From contig NC_030851.1 in NCBI RefSeq assembly GCF_000208745.1, positions 2,318,666 to 2,382,665 on the forward strand: DNA of 64,000 nucleotides, written 5' to 3'. Source of the stretch: Theobroma cacao (taxonomy: Eukaryota > Streptophyta > Magnoliopsida > Malvales > Malvaceae). Positions 25,317 through 38,510 of the stretch are shown piece by piece. A model generated the notes under the pieces. The model was given only the letters and a program-made list of their open reading frames with translations, was not told the DNA's origin and did not search any database. The position numbers and the translations under genes were made by a program. The first letter of the stretch is position 1. Each line of letters opens with the position of its first letter.

Positions 25317-27460
25317 ATGGAGAGGCAGGTGGCAATCGTTGGAGCTGGAATAAGTGGCCTCCTTGCCTGTAAGTACACCTTGTCGAAAGGTTTCCATCCA
25401 GTTGTTTTCGAGTCCCAAAGGAGCGTTGGAGGGGTATGGACCCAAACGCTGGAGACTATAAGGCTCCAAACCCCCAAGTCAGTTTATCAGTTCTCAGATT
25501 TTCCTTGGCCATCTTCAGTCACAGATGATTTCCCTACCCAACACGACGTCTTCGATTATGTTAAGGCGTATGCACAACATTTTGACTTGCTTAAGCACAT
25601 CAAATTCAACACCAAAGTTGCTGGTATTGAGTATGAAGGCCCCCCTGATGAAGAGATGCGATCTTGGAGTTTATGGGGTGGCACTGGTGAGCCCTTTAGC
25701 TCCAAAGGGAAATGGAAGGTCATCGTGGAAGACTTGGAAAGCCTTTCAACTGAGGTATTTCTCATCATAATTCAGAGGATAAATAGTGATTTATATGACA
25801 AAAAAAAAGTTATCATAATTCTGAGACTTGTGAAATTCATTGCAGATTTACCTAGTGGACTTTGTAATCATTTGTGTGGGGCGGTTCAGTGGTCTGCCAA
25901 ACATTCCAGAATTCCCCCCAAACAAGGGCCCGGAAGCATTTCGTGGTAAGGTAATACATTCCATGGACTATGCTGCCATGGATAATGAAAAGGCTGCTGA
26001 GTTCATCAAAGGCAAACGAGTCATTGTCGTTGGGTTCCAGAAATCTGCATTGGACATTGCAATGGAGTGCACTGTTGCAAATGGTAATTAGAATCTAATC
26101 TGAACTGCTGGAATTCATAGTTCTTTCTACATTAGACCAAGAGAAGTTTGCTCTTACCTCTTCGAGAACCGATAAATCTTGTGGACTTCATATGGAAAGG
26201 AACTTGTGATCATGTCTCAATGTGTTTGGTATCATTACAAGGAAATAAAATTTCTTTAAATTTCATTGATTTACAGGGGTGGAAAATCCATGCACAGTTT
26301 TCTACAGGACTGCACACTGGAATGTCCCGGATTATCTTCCCTGGGGATTTCAACTTGGATATATGTATTTTAACCGGTTCTCAGAACTAATGGTTCATAA
26401 GCCTGGTGAAGGGCTTCTACTTGGTCTCTTAGCTACAATTCTGGCACCGCTGGTAACATTTCTCATCATTCTTTTCACCTTGCTATGTTCTGTTTTACTT
26501 TTGATCAATGAGCAATGTGCTTGCTCAGAAGCAAACGACAGTTTATCTGTGATTTCTATATTTGGATGGAACCTGCAAACATCAGATGACACCATCCGTT
26601 TATTTTCTTCACTCCTATTGTTTCTTCCACTGATTACTTGTAATTAAAAAACAGAGATGGTCATATTCAAAATTTGTTGAAAGTGATATCAAAAGGAAGC
26701 TACGTTTAGCAAAGCATGGCATGGTACCCACCCATAGCTTCCTCCACGATATCAGTTCTTGCTTAATCTCAACGGTCCCAGAAAAATTCTATGACAAAGT
26801 TGAAGAAGGAAAAATCAAACTGAAAAAGGCTCCCAGCTTTAGTTTCTGTCACAATGGCGTTCTGGTGGAAGGTGAGACTACACCTGTTGAGGCAGACGTG
26901 GTCATCATGGCCACTGGATTCAAGGGGGAGAAAAAGCTCAGAGACATTTTCGTGTCCCAAACCTTTCAGGACTACATAGCTGGATCACCTGATGCTGCAA
27001 TTCCACTCTACAGGTTACTTTTTTTTCTTTGGGCAGTCAAGGAACGATTGTTCTGTAATTACTTAGATCAATTCTAATTAAATTTCTTGTTTGATCACTG
27101 ATCAGGGAGTGCATTCAACCTCATATACCCCAACTAGCTGTGATCGGATTCTCTGAGAGTGTGTCGAATTTGTACACCTCAGAGATAAGATGCCGATGGC
27201 TAGCAGAACTTCTTGATGGCACATTCAAGCTGCCTAGCATCAAAGAGATGGAAAAAGATGTGACAAAATGGGATGAATACCTGAAACGATACTCGGGTGA
27301 ATACTATCGTAGGAAATGCATTGGTGCTCTTCATGTTTGGTATAATGATCAACTCTGCAAAGATATGGGATGGAACCCCAGGCGGAAGAAGGGATTCTTT
27401 GCTGAACTTTTTGAGCCTTATGGTCCCTTGGATTATGTCCCCTCTTCAGCTGCCTCTTAG
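25317..27460 (+). CDS. FMO1-like flavin-containing monooxygenase, copy A1, intact
   Basis: Plant FMO1-clade enzymes use FAD and NADPH; Arabidopsis FMO1 makes N-hydroxypipecolic acid for systemic immunity. The substrate here is unknown. Exons are 25317-25754, 25846-26083, 26277-26452, 26655-27013 and 27106-27460: 1566 nt, 521 residues, all GT-AG. FAD loop GAGISG is at 9-14. The FMO signature [11 protein letters not shown] is at 178-188. The NADPH loop is GFQKSA (209-214) instead of GxGxxG, a change also seen as GFKKSA in Arabidopsis FMO1. The ATGF motif is near 370. The start is the ATG directly before the FAD loop; the open frame extends upstream but without a better ATG. It pairs with pseudogene B1 downstream. 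Confidence 0.93.
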
Positions 27461-28483
27461 CCATGGGTTTTCTCATCTTTCATCATCTTGTTTTATGAAT
27501 TTCATTCCTGCTTGTCCCCCATTTTCAACAGAATGAGTTTGTTTTGCTTCATGATACTTAATACGAAGCACGGTGTAAGAATAATTGATTTCTTATTTTG
27601 GGTAATAATAAGAATAAGAAATATTAATACTATTTTATTTAAATTATATTTATTAAAAAGGTTATATATTTTTTAAATTGAGAATTTCTTCACTTATTGT
27701 CAATTGATTTTAATTTAGACTTGTTTTACTCTTTTTTCTAGTAATTTTTTTTCGTTGATTCATGTTACGTAATTATAAGTTGGTGATTTTCACATGTAAT
27801 AAAAGTATTGAATTTATCACAATTTTATATTTCTTGAATTAAGAGTATTTTTAATATATAAATATGATAAATCTTGTCAAATATTATTAATAAATTTTAA
27901 ATAAGATATTCGGAAAAAAATTAAAAAAAGATAGGGAATATTCAATGAATATTTCCCACCAGGGAACCGGTACCTACTATCGAAGGCCATAAATCACATT
28001 GAACCGATGAGGCCCAATGAGAATTTCTCGAACGAGAACCATGCCTAGGGAGACGTATGCTTGTTTGCTTGTCTTTACCTCAATACGCCTTTTTAGCCAT
28101 AACATTTGCATGGGTTTATTATACCTAGTCTATTTTTGGTTTCCATCGGTGGAAAAGACTTGAGTTCTAGTTATAGTAAGTCTAGCAGCTGTCTATTACT
28201 ATGTCAGAAGGAAAGATGAGCTAAGAAGAATCAAATGAAAAGACCAGCTTCTATTATGGAGCAGAATGGTCCAGCCAACCAGGCACAGAAAATGGGAGAC
28301 GAGGATTCACGTGAAGGGTGTTTATTTATTTGCTTGAATCTTTTCTAATGATTAATCAATCACTCGGTTCAAGTGACAAACCTACCTTACGTATCAACTA
28401 AGTAGTCATGGTTTCAAGAATTTCTTTGATGGGAGAAAACTAGTTGAGTGTACCAAGTTTCAGTGTCCGAACATGTTGATCAA
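27461..28483. other. Spacer between FMO A1 and B1
   Basis: This spacer is repeated between A2 and B2 (where a transposon splits it) and between A3 and B3. It holds the A1 3' UTR, the intact empty site CTTAATACG (near 27557) for the Harbinger insertion seen in unit 2, and a conserved CACGTG (28308-28313) ahead of B1. Confidence 0.6.
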
Positions 28484-30013
28484 ATGGAGAAGCAAATAGC
28501 CATCATCGGAGCTGGTATTAGCGGCCTCCTCGCATGCAAGTACACCCTCTCAAAGGGTTTCCATCCGACAGTTTTCGAGTCCCAAAGCAGCATCGGAGGA
28601 GTTCGGACCACAGCACTTGAGAGGACAAAACTTCAGACCTCAAAACAATTTTATCAGTTCTCAGATTTTCCATGGCAATCTTCAGTCGCAGAAGAGTTCC
28701 CTAGCTAGCATCAAGTGCTGGAGTATATTGAAGCTTATGCCCATCATTTTGACTTGCTTCGGCATGTCAGATTCAATGCCAAAGTCGTTAGCATTGACTT
28801 CGAAGGGCCAACGGATGAAGAGATGCGATCTTGGCATCTCTGGGGTGGGACTGATGAGCCCTTCAGCTCCAAAGGAAAGTGGAATGTTGTAGTACAGGAC
28901 ACCCAGAATCATTCTACAGAGGTATGTAATTAAGTTTATAATCATAAAGCTCAACAAGAACAAAGTGAACGAGAAGAAAAGATAATGTCCTGACTTGGAT
29001 GAATTTTCTTTTAAATGTGAAATTCAGGTTTACCAGGTGGACTTTGTAGTCCTTGGCCTAGGCCGGTTCAGCGGCATTCCAAACATTCCATCGTTTCCTC
29101 CAGGAAAAGGGCCAGAAACCTTTCACGGTGAGGAAATACACTCCATGGATTATGCTGCCATGGATTACAAACTTGCTGCTAAATGCAACAAAGGGAAGCG
29201 AATTGTTGTCGTTGGACTCCAGAAATCTGCCTTGGACATCGCAATGGAATGTTCTACAGCAAATGGTAAGATTACAAAATTTCTTTAGTTCTAAGATGTA
29301 TGCAAAACTCACAGGCTGGATTTTCTGACATGAAGTTTCAATCTATCCTGTTTCCAGGCGTAGAACTTCCTTGTACAGTATTATACAAGACCGAACGTTG
29401 GGGCGTCCCCAATTACCTTCCATGGGGAATGCCGCTAGCTTATTTATACCTCAATCGCTTCTCAGAGCTTTTGGTTCATAAGCCTGGTGAAGGCTTCCTC
29501 CTTAGTTCATTGGCAACAATTCTTTCACCTCTGGTAACTAATAAAATTTCTTATCTAAAGCACATCTTGAGCACCTTCAGGAAATTAACTGCAGCAGACT
29601 GAAATCGGTTCTATTAACTGCAGCGAACTGAAATCGGTTCTTTGCTATTAAACAGAGATGGGTATTCTCAAAATTCGTCGAGAGTTATATCAAATGGAAA
29701 CCTGCCTTTGGCAAAGTTTGCGATGGTACCAAAGCACAGCTTTCATAAAGAAATTAGCTCCTGTTTGACCTCAACAGTGCCAAAAAACTTCTATGACAGA
29801 GTTGAGGAAGGAAGCATCTTACCGAAGAAGACCCAAAATATAAGCTTCATGAAGAAGGATAATGGTAGATGACGAAGATTCACCTCTAAAGACAGATTTG
29901 GTGATACTGGCTACTGGATTCAGGAGAGATAAAAAGCTTAGAGACATTTTTGCGTCCCCCACTTTTCGAGACTGCATGGCTGGCTCACCTGAAGCAAGAG
30001 TTCCAATCTACGG
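28484..30013 (+). pseudogene. FMO1-like copy B1, pseudogene lacking the last exon
   Basis: Exon remnants are 28484-28921, 29028-29265, 29358-29533 and 29656-30013, matching the A-gene exon lengths. The FAD loop GAGISG and the FMO signature (as [11 protein letters not shown]) are readable. Lesions: TAG at 28706-28708, where B3 has CAG; one extra C at 29701-29702; and loss of two bases near 29848-29865. Exon 5 is absent: beyond ~30095 the sequence no longer matches B3. B proteins are clear paralogues of A (same exon phases, roughly two-thirds identical by eye). Confidence 0.9.
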
Positions 30014-31674
30014 GTTGAGAATCTTAACCAGCTACATGTTCAAACCATAGTTTCATCAAATTAAACCAGTAACCAGAAAAAGAATAAAGACTATGAGAAC
30101 TAACTCATATCTCTTCAAACAAGATGGATTTCTAGGAGCAATGAAGCTTGATGATAGGAAAATGGCAAGAAAAAGGCTCACGGGGTACTAAGAGAAATGG
30201 AGTAGCCAAGCACTTTTCCCTCAAGGGTGGTGGACAAGACACAGTGAAAATGAGCTTCCATCCCCCTTTTTCTTTGTTATGGGAGATCTCTTGAGGCAAG
30301 AGCCTTGAAATGGCTTTCATTTCCCATTTTTTCATGCATGGGCGGATTGGCCAATGTCACCGTCCTTTTCTATTTTTTTTAATCACATGTCATTCTATGT
30401 AATTTCTTATTTTGTTATTAACGTTGCTTTTCAATGGTGGCACGTGCATGCAATGTTTCATTATCCATTCTTTTATCTTTGATTAGACTGCCTTGCCTAT
30501 GCATTGGTCCACATGATATTTTTTTTGTTTATTTCATTTTCATTTCATTTTACATGCATTTCATTTTCATTTCCTTTTAATGTCACTTTATCATCAAATA
30601 ATATTTCATACATATTTCCTTTGCTAATAGCCTTTGCCACCCCATGCACCAATAAAATTTCATGCATTTATTTCTTATTTGGCCTCCCTCACAACCAATA
30701 GAATTTCATGCACTCTTTAATTTATTTCTTTTATTCTTAATCCTTTTTCTACTAGCATGTGTACCTACTCAAATTTCATGCATGTCTTTTTTTTAATAAA
30801 ATATTATTTAATTTTTTTCTCTTTGTCATCTTTTATATGATGGGGGTCTCATATGTCCCTCACTAAACTTTATCTTTACGTACAATTATTTATATGTAAC
30901 TGTAACTTCACATTATAGGAATCTTATATGTCTTTCATTAAAAATTATCTTTTAGAGGGAAAAAAGTCTGATGGTTCTAGAACTACTTAAAAGTATTATG
31001 GTCACCGACAAGATTAAAAGAAATTTTTCTTAATTAACCATGCATGTGTGCATGACTTATTTTATTATATATTAAAATACCCATTTAATGATTCTTAACA
31101 GGGGTACTTAACATTTGCCTTGCTAGTATCAGTAGCTAGCACTACTGGCACTGCTCCAGAGCAGAGTTATTTAATATTTTATTAACCAAAAATCAAAGTT
31201 AAAGTTCTGCATTGAATAAAGTGATTAAAGGAAAGTAGATTCAATTGACCTTGGATCTTGCAAAATAAAAAAATCGATTTCTTTTCCAATGCAAGATTCA
31301 CTGAAGGACACAAAAGGAATTATGCTAGAAAGAATTACCACTAATAATCTGAGTTATATATTTCAATGCATAGAAAGTAATAAAATATATATTTATATAT
31401 ATATACTAAGTAGTGTGTGTATATATATATATAATACTATTTATAATGAAAATGACGGATGCAGCCCCAGTTATGCTCCTGTTGGTGACTTTATCTTCTA
31501 TTTTTTAATGGCAAAAAGGGGTTAATCAAAATCAAGAAGATCAAAGACTTGGAGCACCAGTTTGAGGGGGATGATAGTTTATTTATTTGATTCCTGAGGA
31601 TCTTAGGCAGAGTGCTATATAGAGAGAGAGGCAAAAAGGCAGGCTATATCGATAGAGTATCAGACAATTTGGCA
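30014..31674. other. Spacer between FMO B1 and A2
   Basis: The first part (to ~30930) is repeated after B2 (41489-42420) but not after B3, and has no recognised gene. The T-rich stretch at 30510-30830 repeats the word ATTTCATGCA. From ~30945 it is the common A-gene upstream region with a W-box TTGACC. Confidence 0.55.
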
Positions 31675-33818
31675 ATGGAGAGGCAGGTGGCAATCGTTGG
31701 AGCTGGAATAAGTGGCCTCCTTGCCTGTAAGTACACCTTGTCGAAAGGTTTCCATCCAGTTGTTTTCGAGTCCCAAAGGAGCGTTGGAGGGGTATGGACC
31801 CAAACGCTGGAGACTACAAGGCTCCAAACCCCCAAGTCAGTTTATCAGTTCTCAGATTTTCCTTGGCCATCTTCAGTCACAGATGATTTCCCTACCCAAC
31901 ACGATGTCTTCGATTATGTTAAGGCGTATGCACAACATTTTGACTTGCTTAAGCACATCAAATTCAACACCAAAGTTGCTGGTATTGAGTACGAAGGCCC
32001 CCCTGATGAAGAGATGCGATCTTGGAGTTTATGGGGTGGCACTGGTGAGCCCTTTAGCTCCAAAGGGAAATGGAAGGTCATCGTGGAAGACTTGGAAAGC
32101 CTTTCAACTGAGGTATTTCTCATCATAATTCAGAGGATAAATAGTGATTTATATGACAAAAAAAAAGTTATCATAATTCCGAGACTTGTGAAATTCATTG
32201 CAGATTTACCTAGTGGACTTTGTAATCATTTGTGTGGGGCGGTTCAGTGGTCTGCCAAACATTCCAGAATTCCCCCCAAACAAGGGCCCGGAAGCATTTC
32301 GTGGTAAGGTAATACATTCCATGGACTATGCTGCCATGGATAATGAAAAGGCTGCTGAGTTCATCAAAGGCAAACGAGTCATTGTCGTTGGGTTCCAGAA
32401 ATCTGCTTTGGACATTGCAATGGAGTGCACTTTTGCAAATGGTAATTAGAATTTAATCTGAACTGCTGGAATTCATAGTTCTTTCTACATTAGACCAAGT
32501 AAAGTTTGCTCTTACCTCTTCGAGAACCGATAAATTTTGTGGACTTCATATGGAAAGGAACTTGTGATCATGTCTCAATGTGTTTGGTGTCGTTACAAGG
32601 AAATAAAATTTCTTTAAATTTCATTAGTTTTCAGGGGTGGAAAATCCATGCACAGTTTTCTACAGGACTGCACACTGGAATGTCCCTGATTACCTTCCCT
32701 GGGGGATTCCACTTGGATATATGTATCTTAACCGATTCTCAGAGCTTATGGTTCATAAGCCTGGTGAAGGGCTTCTACTTGGTCTCTTAGCTACAATTCT
32801 GGCACCGGTGGTAACATTGCTCTTCATTCTTTACACCTTGCTATGTTCTGTTTTACTTTTTATCAATGAGCAATGTGCTTGCTCAGAAGCAAACGACAGT
32901 TTATCTGTGATTTCTATATTTGGATGGAACCTGCAAATATCAGATGACACCATCCATTTATTTTCTTCACTCCTATTGTTTCTTCCACTGATTACTTGTA
33001 ATTATTTGACAGAGATGGTCATATTCAAAATTTGTTGAAAGTGATATCAAAAGGAAGCTACGTTTAGCAAAGCATGGCATGGTACCCACACATAACTTCC
33101 TCCATGAAATCAGTTCTTGCTTAATCTCAACGGTCCCAGAAAAATTCTATGACAAAGTTGAAGAAGGAAAAATCAAACTGAAAAAGGCTCCCAGCTTTAG
33201 TTTCTGTCACAATGGCGTTCTGGTGGAAGGTGAGACTACACCTGTTGAGGCAGACGTGGTCATCTTGGCCACTGGATTCAAGGGGGAGAAAAAGCTCAGA
33301 GACATTTTCGTGTCCCAAACCTTTCAGGACTACATAGCTGGATCACCTGATGCTGCAATTCCACTCTACAGGTTAATTTTTTTTCTTTAGGCAGTCAAGG
33401 AACGATTGTTCCGTAATTACTTAGATCAATTCTAATTAAATTTCTTGTTTGATCACTGATCAGGGAGTGCATTCAACCTCATATACCCCAACTAGCCGTG
33501 ATCGGATTCTCTGAGAGTGTGTCGAATTTGTACACCTCAGAGATAAGATGCCGATGGCTAGCAGAACTTCTTGATGGCACATTCAAGCTGCCTAGCATCA
33601 AAGAGATGGAAAAAGATGTGACAAAATGGGATGAATACCTGAAACGATACTCGGGTGAATACTATCGTAGGAAATGCATTGGTGCTCTTCATGTTTGGTA
33701 TAATGATCAACTCTGCAAAGATATGGGATGGAACCCCAGGCGGAAGAAGGGATTCTTTGCTGAACTTTTTGAGCCTTATGGTCCCTTGGATTATGTCCCC
33801 TTTTCAGCTGCCTCTTAG
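31675..33818 (+). CDS. FMO1-like flavin-containing monooxygenase, copy A2, intact
   Basis: Exons are 31675-32112, 32204-32441, 32635-32810, 33013-33371 and 33464-33818. All keep exactly the A1 spacing (offset 6358 bp), so even the introns have no net length change. It encodes 521 residues with the same FAD loop, FMO signature and ATGF motif as A1. Differences from A1 that I see include Ile47 to Thr, CTVANG to [16 protein letters not shown] to [14 protein letters not shown] to LAPV, THSFLHD to [13 protein letters not shown] to ILATGF and VPSS to VPFS. This is a very recent duplicate with no lesion. Confidence 0.93.
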
Positions 33819-34719
33819 CCATGGGTTTTCTCATCTTTCATCATCTTGTTTTATGAATTTCATTCGTGTTTGTCCCCCTCTTTCAACGGAATGAGTTTGG
33901 TTTTGCTTCATGATACTTAAGGTAGCGTTTGGTACTTTACAATACAATATGATTACAAGTAACGTGATTGTATGTAATGTGATTGCAAGTAATATGATTA
34001 CAAGCAATGTGATTGCAGAGAAGATAACATTGCAGTGTTTGGTATATAAGTAATGTAATGATTAAAATACAGAGAGATAATGTTGCAGTGTTTGTTTTAT
34101 AAGTATTTTATAAGGTATGTAATGTTGATTTTTTAAAACTATCCTTATATATTCAAATACAAGTTTAACATGTATATTTTATTGTTAAATTTTATATAAT
34201 GTCATTTTTAAATATATTTTTAATTAAATATATTTTTTTTCATTTCTTGTTACAAGTATATATTTTATTTTTAATATAATTTTTTATATTGTATATTTTA
34301 TTTTAAATTTTTTTTAGAAGATAATATTTTATTTTTATTTCTTAATACGTTTTATATGTATACATTAATGTGATAGTTTCCTCTCTCGTAACCAATAGCA
34401 AATTGGCAATTAAATACCCATAATTCTCAATCTCTAATTAATTTCTTTTGAAAATATCATAAATTCAAAATAACTTGCTATCAAGCTAAAACAAAATATC
34501 AAGCATAACATCACCAAAACAATATAACTGAAAATCATAAATAAAGTTCCTTGATTGATGCTCTAAACCAAAAGTCATAAAGTTCTAATAAACCAAAATT
34601 GAAGTCACCTAAAAGATAGACACACCATTGTTAAAATACAAAAGAGTTCAAAGTTAATAACACTGTTAAAGTTCACCATAAATTGATAACTAGTTCTTTG
34701 CAATAACAATACCCATCAT

Positions 34720-35813
34720 TTAGATAGAGCCACTAAGCAAAGCCTTCACATAAATTTTCTGCAACTCCTCTGACAATGAAAATAGATAATTTATTTTCCA
34801 CATATCACTAGAGATGATATGTCCAGCGTTAACAATTTCTTCAGGAGTCAAACCTTCAACTCCCTGAACTATCTCAACTACACACTTTTTCAACCTCGCA
34901 TCTTCAGCCATGAATTGAAAACAGCTTGCTAATTTATCAATTCCTTCCCTTGCACCTTAACAGATTTCTCCAATTTTATCCACACTAGATTGGAATGCAT
35001 GAACAATGTTGTCACCATTACTTTTTGTCTTAGTTTTTTTGTGACTCACCTCTCTGTCACCTTGCTTTATAGTCCTTCTTCTAGCAGCAGTGGATCCCTC
35101 ACTATTGGTAGCTTGAGTAGGAGAAACATCATCATCACCATTGTCATTTTCATCAACATTCAATGCACTGAAAGCTTCTGAAGCTACCCTTGTTGTTGTA
35201 AATGCAACTTCCTTAGTTTCTATGTTCTCCACTACATCAACTGGTGACTCCGCTCTTTCCCCAGTTGCTCTATCCTTCCCAAATATAATGGCTAATGGAT
35301 CAAAGTGAGGGAAAGGCTTGTTTCTAAGTCCTGCAGTAGCTGGGTGACTCTATATATATAACCATATACAAAGCATCAAAAAACCATGCAAAACAAATAT
35401 ATGCCTACTTTAGAATATAATAATGTTGTAAAATAAATTAGAATCATTATCTTAACCTAACCAATCCAAACATCATCATCACAAGTAACACATTTCTTGA
35501 CATCATCCCAACCGAATCCAGAAGCGGAATGCGATATCATCTCAACAATTTCCCTATATTGTGTCTTCAACAACCTCATTCTAGAGTTAATATGGGGGAT
35601 AGCCTTTATGTTGCAATTTGAGATCTTTTCTTTCATCCATTTCTCAAGTTGTTGCAAGTAACCAGGCTTGAATGTTCCATTATCTCTACCCCAACTTTCT
35701 TCATTCATAAGATCAATGCAGCAGTCAATTAAGACTCCATCTTCAGTAGGTGTCCACTGATGGGTGGATCTTTTGCTTGCCCTTCTTAATCCTTGAGATG
35801 ATGCAACTTCCAT
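34720..35813 (-). pseudogene. Harbinger Myb/SANT-like DNA-binding protein, broken
   Basis: In PIF/Harbinger elements this second protein partners the transposase. The first exon (35813-~35457) reads HQWTPTEDGVLIDCCIDLM, LEKWMKEKI and MRLLKTQYREIVEM, a Myb/SANT-like domain with its tryptophan. After an intron the second exon (from ~35350) gives HPATAGLRNKPFPHFD and IIFGKDRATG, then an acidic/serine-rich linker. An in-frame TAA at 34957-34959 cuts the frame. The tail (SEELQKIYVKALLSG) remains readable to 34720. Confidence 0.8.
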
Positions 35814-36000
35814 CTACAAGTATAAAACATAATATAGAAACAGTATAATAACAAATATATAGTATACAATAGTTAATTAAAAATTAAAGAAGAAACATAA
35901 CTTATCTAATTAAGAACAAATACAAATATGTCTCAATCAACACAAATTTGAGTTATTACAAATAAAGCATACAACATTTGTTGAACCAAATAAAAAATTA

Positions 36001-37383
36001 AGTTTCATTTGTAGAAGCTATCCAATCATTCCACATTTCTTGTGCCAAGTTATTTCTCCAAGTAGTCCATGCATTTGATGTCTCAATGTATTGGATCGTA
36101 TCTGCATTTTCCATCACTTCTGATTCCATATACTCTTCATCCATTTCATTCTCAAATGGATCATGTGTCATTTCTCTCTTAATGTGATTGTGTAACAATG
36201 CACAAACAGAGATAATTCTACATTTTGTTTTCACTGGGTACCAAGACTTCTCTTTAAGTATTGCCCATCTCATCTTAAGGAATCCAAAACATCTCTTAAT
36301 AACATTCTTAGCACCAAAGTATTTTTAATTAAACAGTTCTTTTTTTAAACGAGGAGTGCGATTTTGTCTCCATTCATTCAAATGATAACGTTGACCTCTA
36401 TATGGAGTTAAAAACTCCTCTCTATTTGTATACCCAACATCACATAAGTAGAAAAAACCTATGATAAAAAATTTATTTTTAGTCCATCACTCTAAAATAG
36501 TTAATAATTGAATGTATATTTTCCTCATACCTTTTAGGACTTTCAATCCATTTTTTCTAGATATTGCATCTCGAAGAACCCTAGAGTCTGAAAGAGAACC
36601 CTCCCATCCAGGTAAGATATATATGAATTGCATATCCTGTGAACATACCCTTAACACATTTGTAGCAATTTCATTCTTCCTTGTTCTGTATCTAGGCTTA
36701 TCAATTTCCAAGGCATTGACTTTAATGTAAGTTCCATCTAAAGCACCTAAACAATTTTATTATTTCCAATAGAATAATGACAAAAATTATCCTTTAGTTG
36801 CATTTTTAATAGATTCTTATACTCAAGCTGTAAATGTTTAAGAAATTTTAGTTTACCTTAAACCATTTCCATCTGAAGTCAGTTGAATACTCGGGTACAG
36901 GCTCTGGCTTCTTTAGCAGTATTGATTGCAATCTTAAAACAGAATTCAAAACTAAACCAAAATGCCTACTCACTGTCTCACCACTTCTAACAAATTCTCT
37001 CTTATGATCCTATTCTTTGCATGATGAGAAATGATGTACAAAAAGATAGCTACCATTTCCTCAGCATTCATATTTTTTGTTGGTGTAAGCCTACCAATGC
37101 ATTGAAGCATATTACATAATTTATACAATGCAACTCTATCCATTCTAATATTTTCAATGCATGTTAAATCAGAATCAAATACCATTCTCCTAAAATTCAA
37201 TTGCCTAACAATATGTCTCCTATAAGTATTAGTTTTGGATCTTTTACGCTTTCTAGTATACATTAAAATATGATAACATCCTTGAACCAAAGTGTTAGCT
37301 AAAAGTATCATGTTGAACAGCTCAATGGCTAATACAATAGCAGACACGATCGTTGCAATTTGCTCTTGAGAAAACCCTTCCAT
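36001..37383 (-). pseudogene. PIF/Harbinger DDE transposase, broken and catalytically altered
   Basis: It starts MEGFSQEQIA at 37383. The N-terminal part has the RMDRVALYKLCNML region, then GETVSRHFGLVL. The nuclease core shows LGALDGTYIKV (first Asp) and LPGWEGSLSDSRVLRDAI (second Asp). The third acidic residue, normally Glu in NVIERCFG, is Lys here (NVIKRCFG, near 36290-36310). The frame also has a stop in the ELFN region (near 36330) and breaks near 36490 and 36740. The C-terminal CALLHNHI segment is intact. It cannot be an active transposase. Confidence 0.88.
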
Positions 37384-37914
37384 TGTGTGAACTAACAATA
37401 TAAAAAAATAATTAATATAATGAAATATAAATATTATATAAAAACAGCATATAGTAAGCATAAAGTTAACTTTTCATGTCCACCTTACAAATATTCAATT
37501 TATTCAATTTATATAAAAACATTATATAAATACATATTCATTATTTTTAAGTTAACTTTTTGCACTCTTTTCTTGCACCCTAAAATCTAAAAAAAAATTA
37601 CAATGGTTTTCTACTGTCAAGACCAATTTTACCCTAAACAAAATAAAAAAATGGGAGGTCAAATCTTAAAAAAAAAAAGGCAAAAAAAGAGTAAAAATTC
37701 AAATTCAGTGTTAAAATGAGGTTTTTTGGGGTCAAAACGGTGTCAAACTGCCTTCTGCCATTTGTCAACGCATAGATCTCGAAAAGTTACATGGATTCAA
37801 AAAAAAATCACCCCGATCAGACAACCGAGCGCAAAGTTACGACTTTTTGAAGTTGAGTAGGGGAAGAGATTCCTATATAAACCAACGGGGCATTTTGAAA
37901 GATAAGATGTTTTC

Positions 37915-38268
37915 ACTATGTACAGAAACATGTGACACGTCATGTACAGAAATATGTGACACGTCATGTATAGAAATATATGACATGCCATGTAAAAGAA
38001 CATGTGACACGCCATATACAGAAACATGTGACACGTCATGTAAAAGAACATGTGACACGCCATATACAGAAACATGTGACACGCCATGTACAAAAACATG
38101 TAACACGCCATGTACAGAAATATGTGACACGTCATGTACAGAAACATGTGACACGTCATGTACAGAAATATGTGACACGTCATATATAGAAACATGTGAC
38201 ATGTCATATACAAAAACATGTGACACGTCATATACAAAAACATGTGACAAGTCATGGTTAGGTTGTTA
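37915..38268. repeat. 24-bp minisatellite, about 14 copies
   Basis: The unit is close to ACAGAAACATGTGACACGTC plus ATGT. Substitutions alternate between units (CATGTA/CATATA; ACAGAA/AAAGAA). Because 24 is a multiple of three and the unit has no stop in most frames, long repetitive open frames appear on both strands (for example T-C-D-T-S-C-T-E repeats on + and Y-M-T-C-H-M-F-L repeats on -). These are best read as chance products of the repeat. Confidence 0.93.
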
Positions 38269-38510
38269 CACGTCATGTTGAAAAAAAATATTGTTATTAC
38301 ACGTCATGTATAAAAACATGTTACACACCATAGTTAAAAAAGGTTATTACACGCAATATTGGAAAAAAAATATTGTTGTTACACGCCATATTGAAAAAAT
38401 ATTGTTGTTACACGCCATATTGAAAAAATATTGTTGTTACACGCTATGTTGAAAAAATATTGTTGCTACACGACATATTCAAAAATATTTTATTACACGT
38501 TAATGCTAAG
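38269..38510. repeat. ~29-bp degenerate tandem repeat next to the minisatellite
   Basis: About seven loosely repeated units contain TTACACGCCAT followed by ATTGAAAAAATATTG. The core ACACG-CAT is shared with the 24-bp array, so both arrays may descend from one ancestral unit. Confidence 0.75.

Noticed and set aside
37915..38268. CRISPR-like regular array
   Set aside because: The 24-bp units are head-to-tail with no distinct spacers, and this is plant nuclear DNA.
37797..38281. Long open frames on both strands (144 codons +, 159 codons -) with 8-residue repeats
   Set aside because: They are forced by a 24-bp tandem repeat without stops, are open in several frames at once, and sit inside a dead transposon. 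There is no start context or domain.
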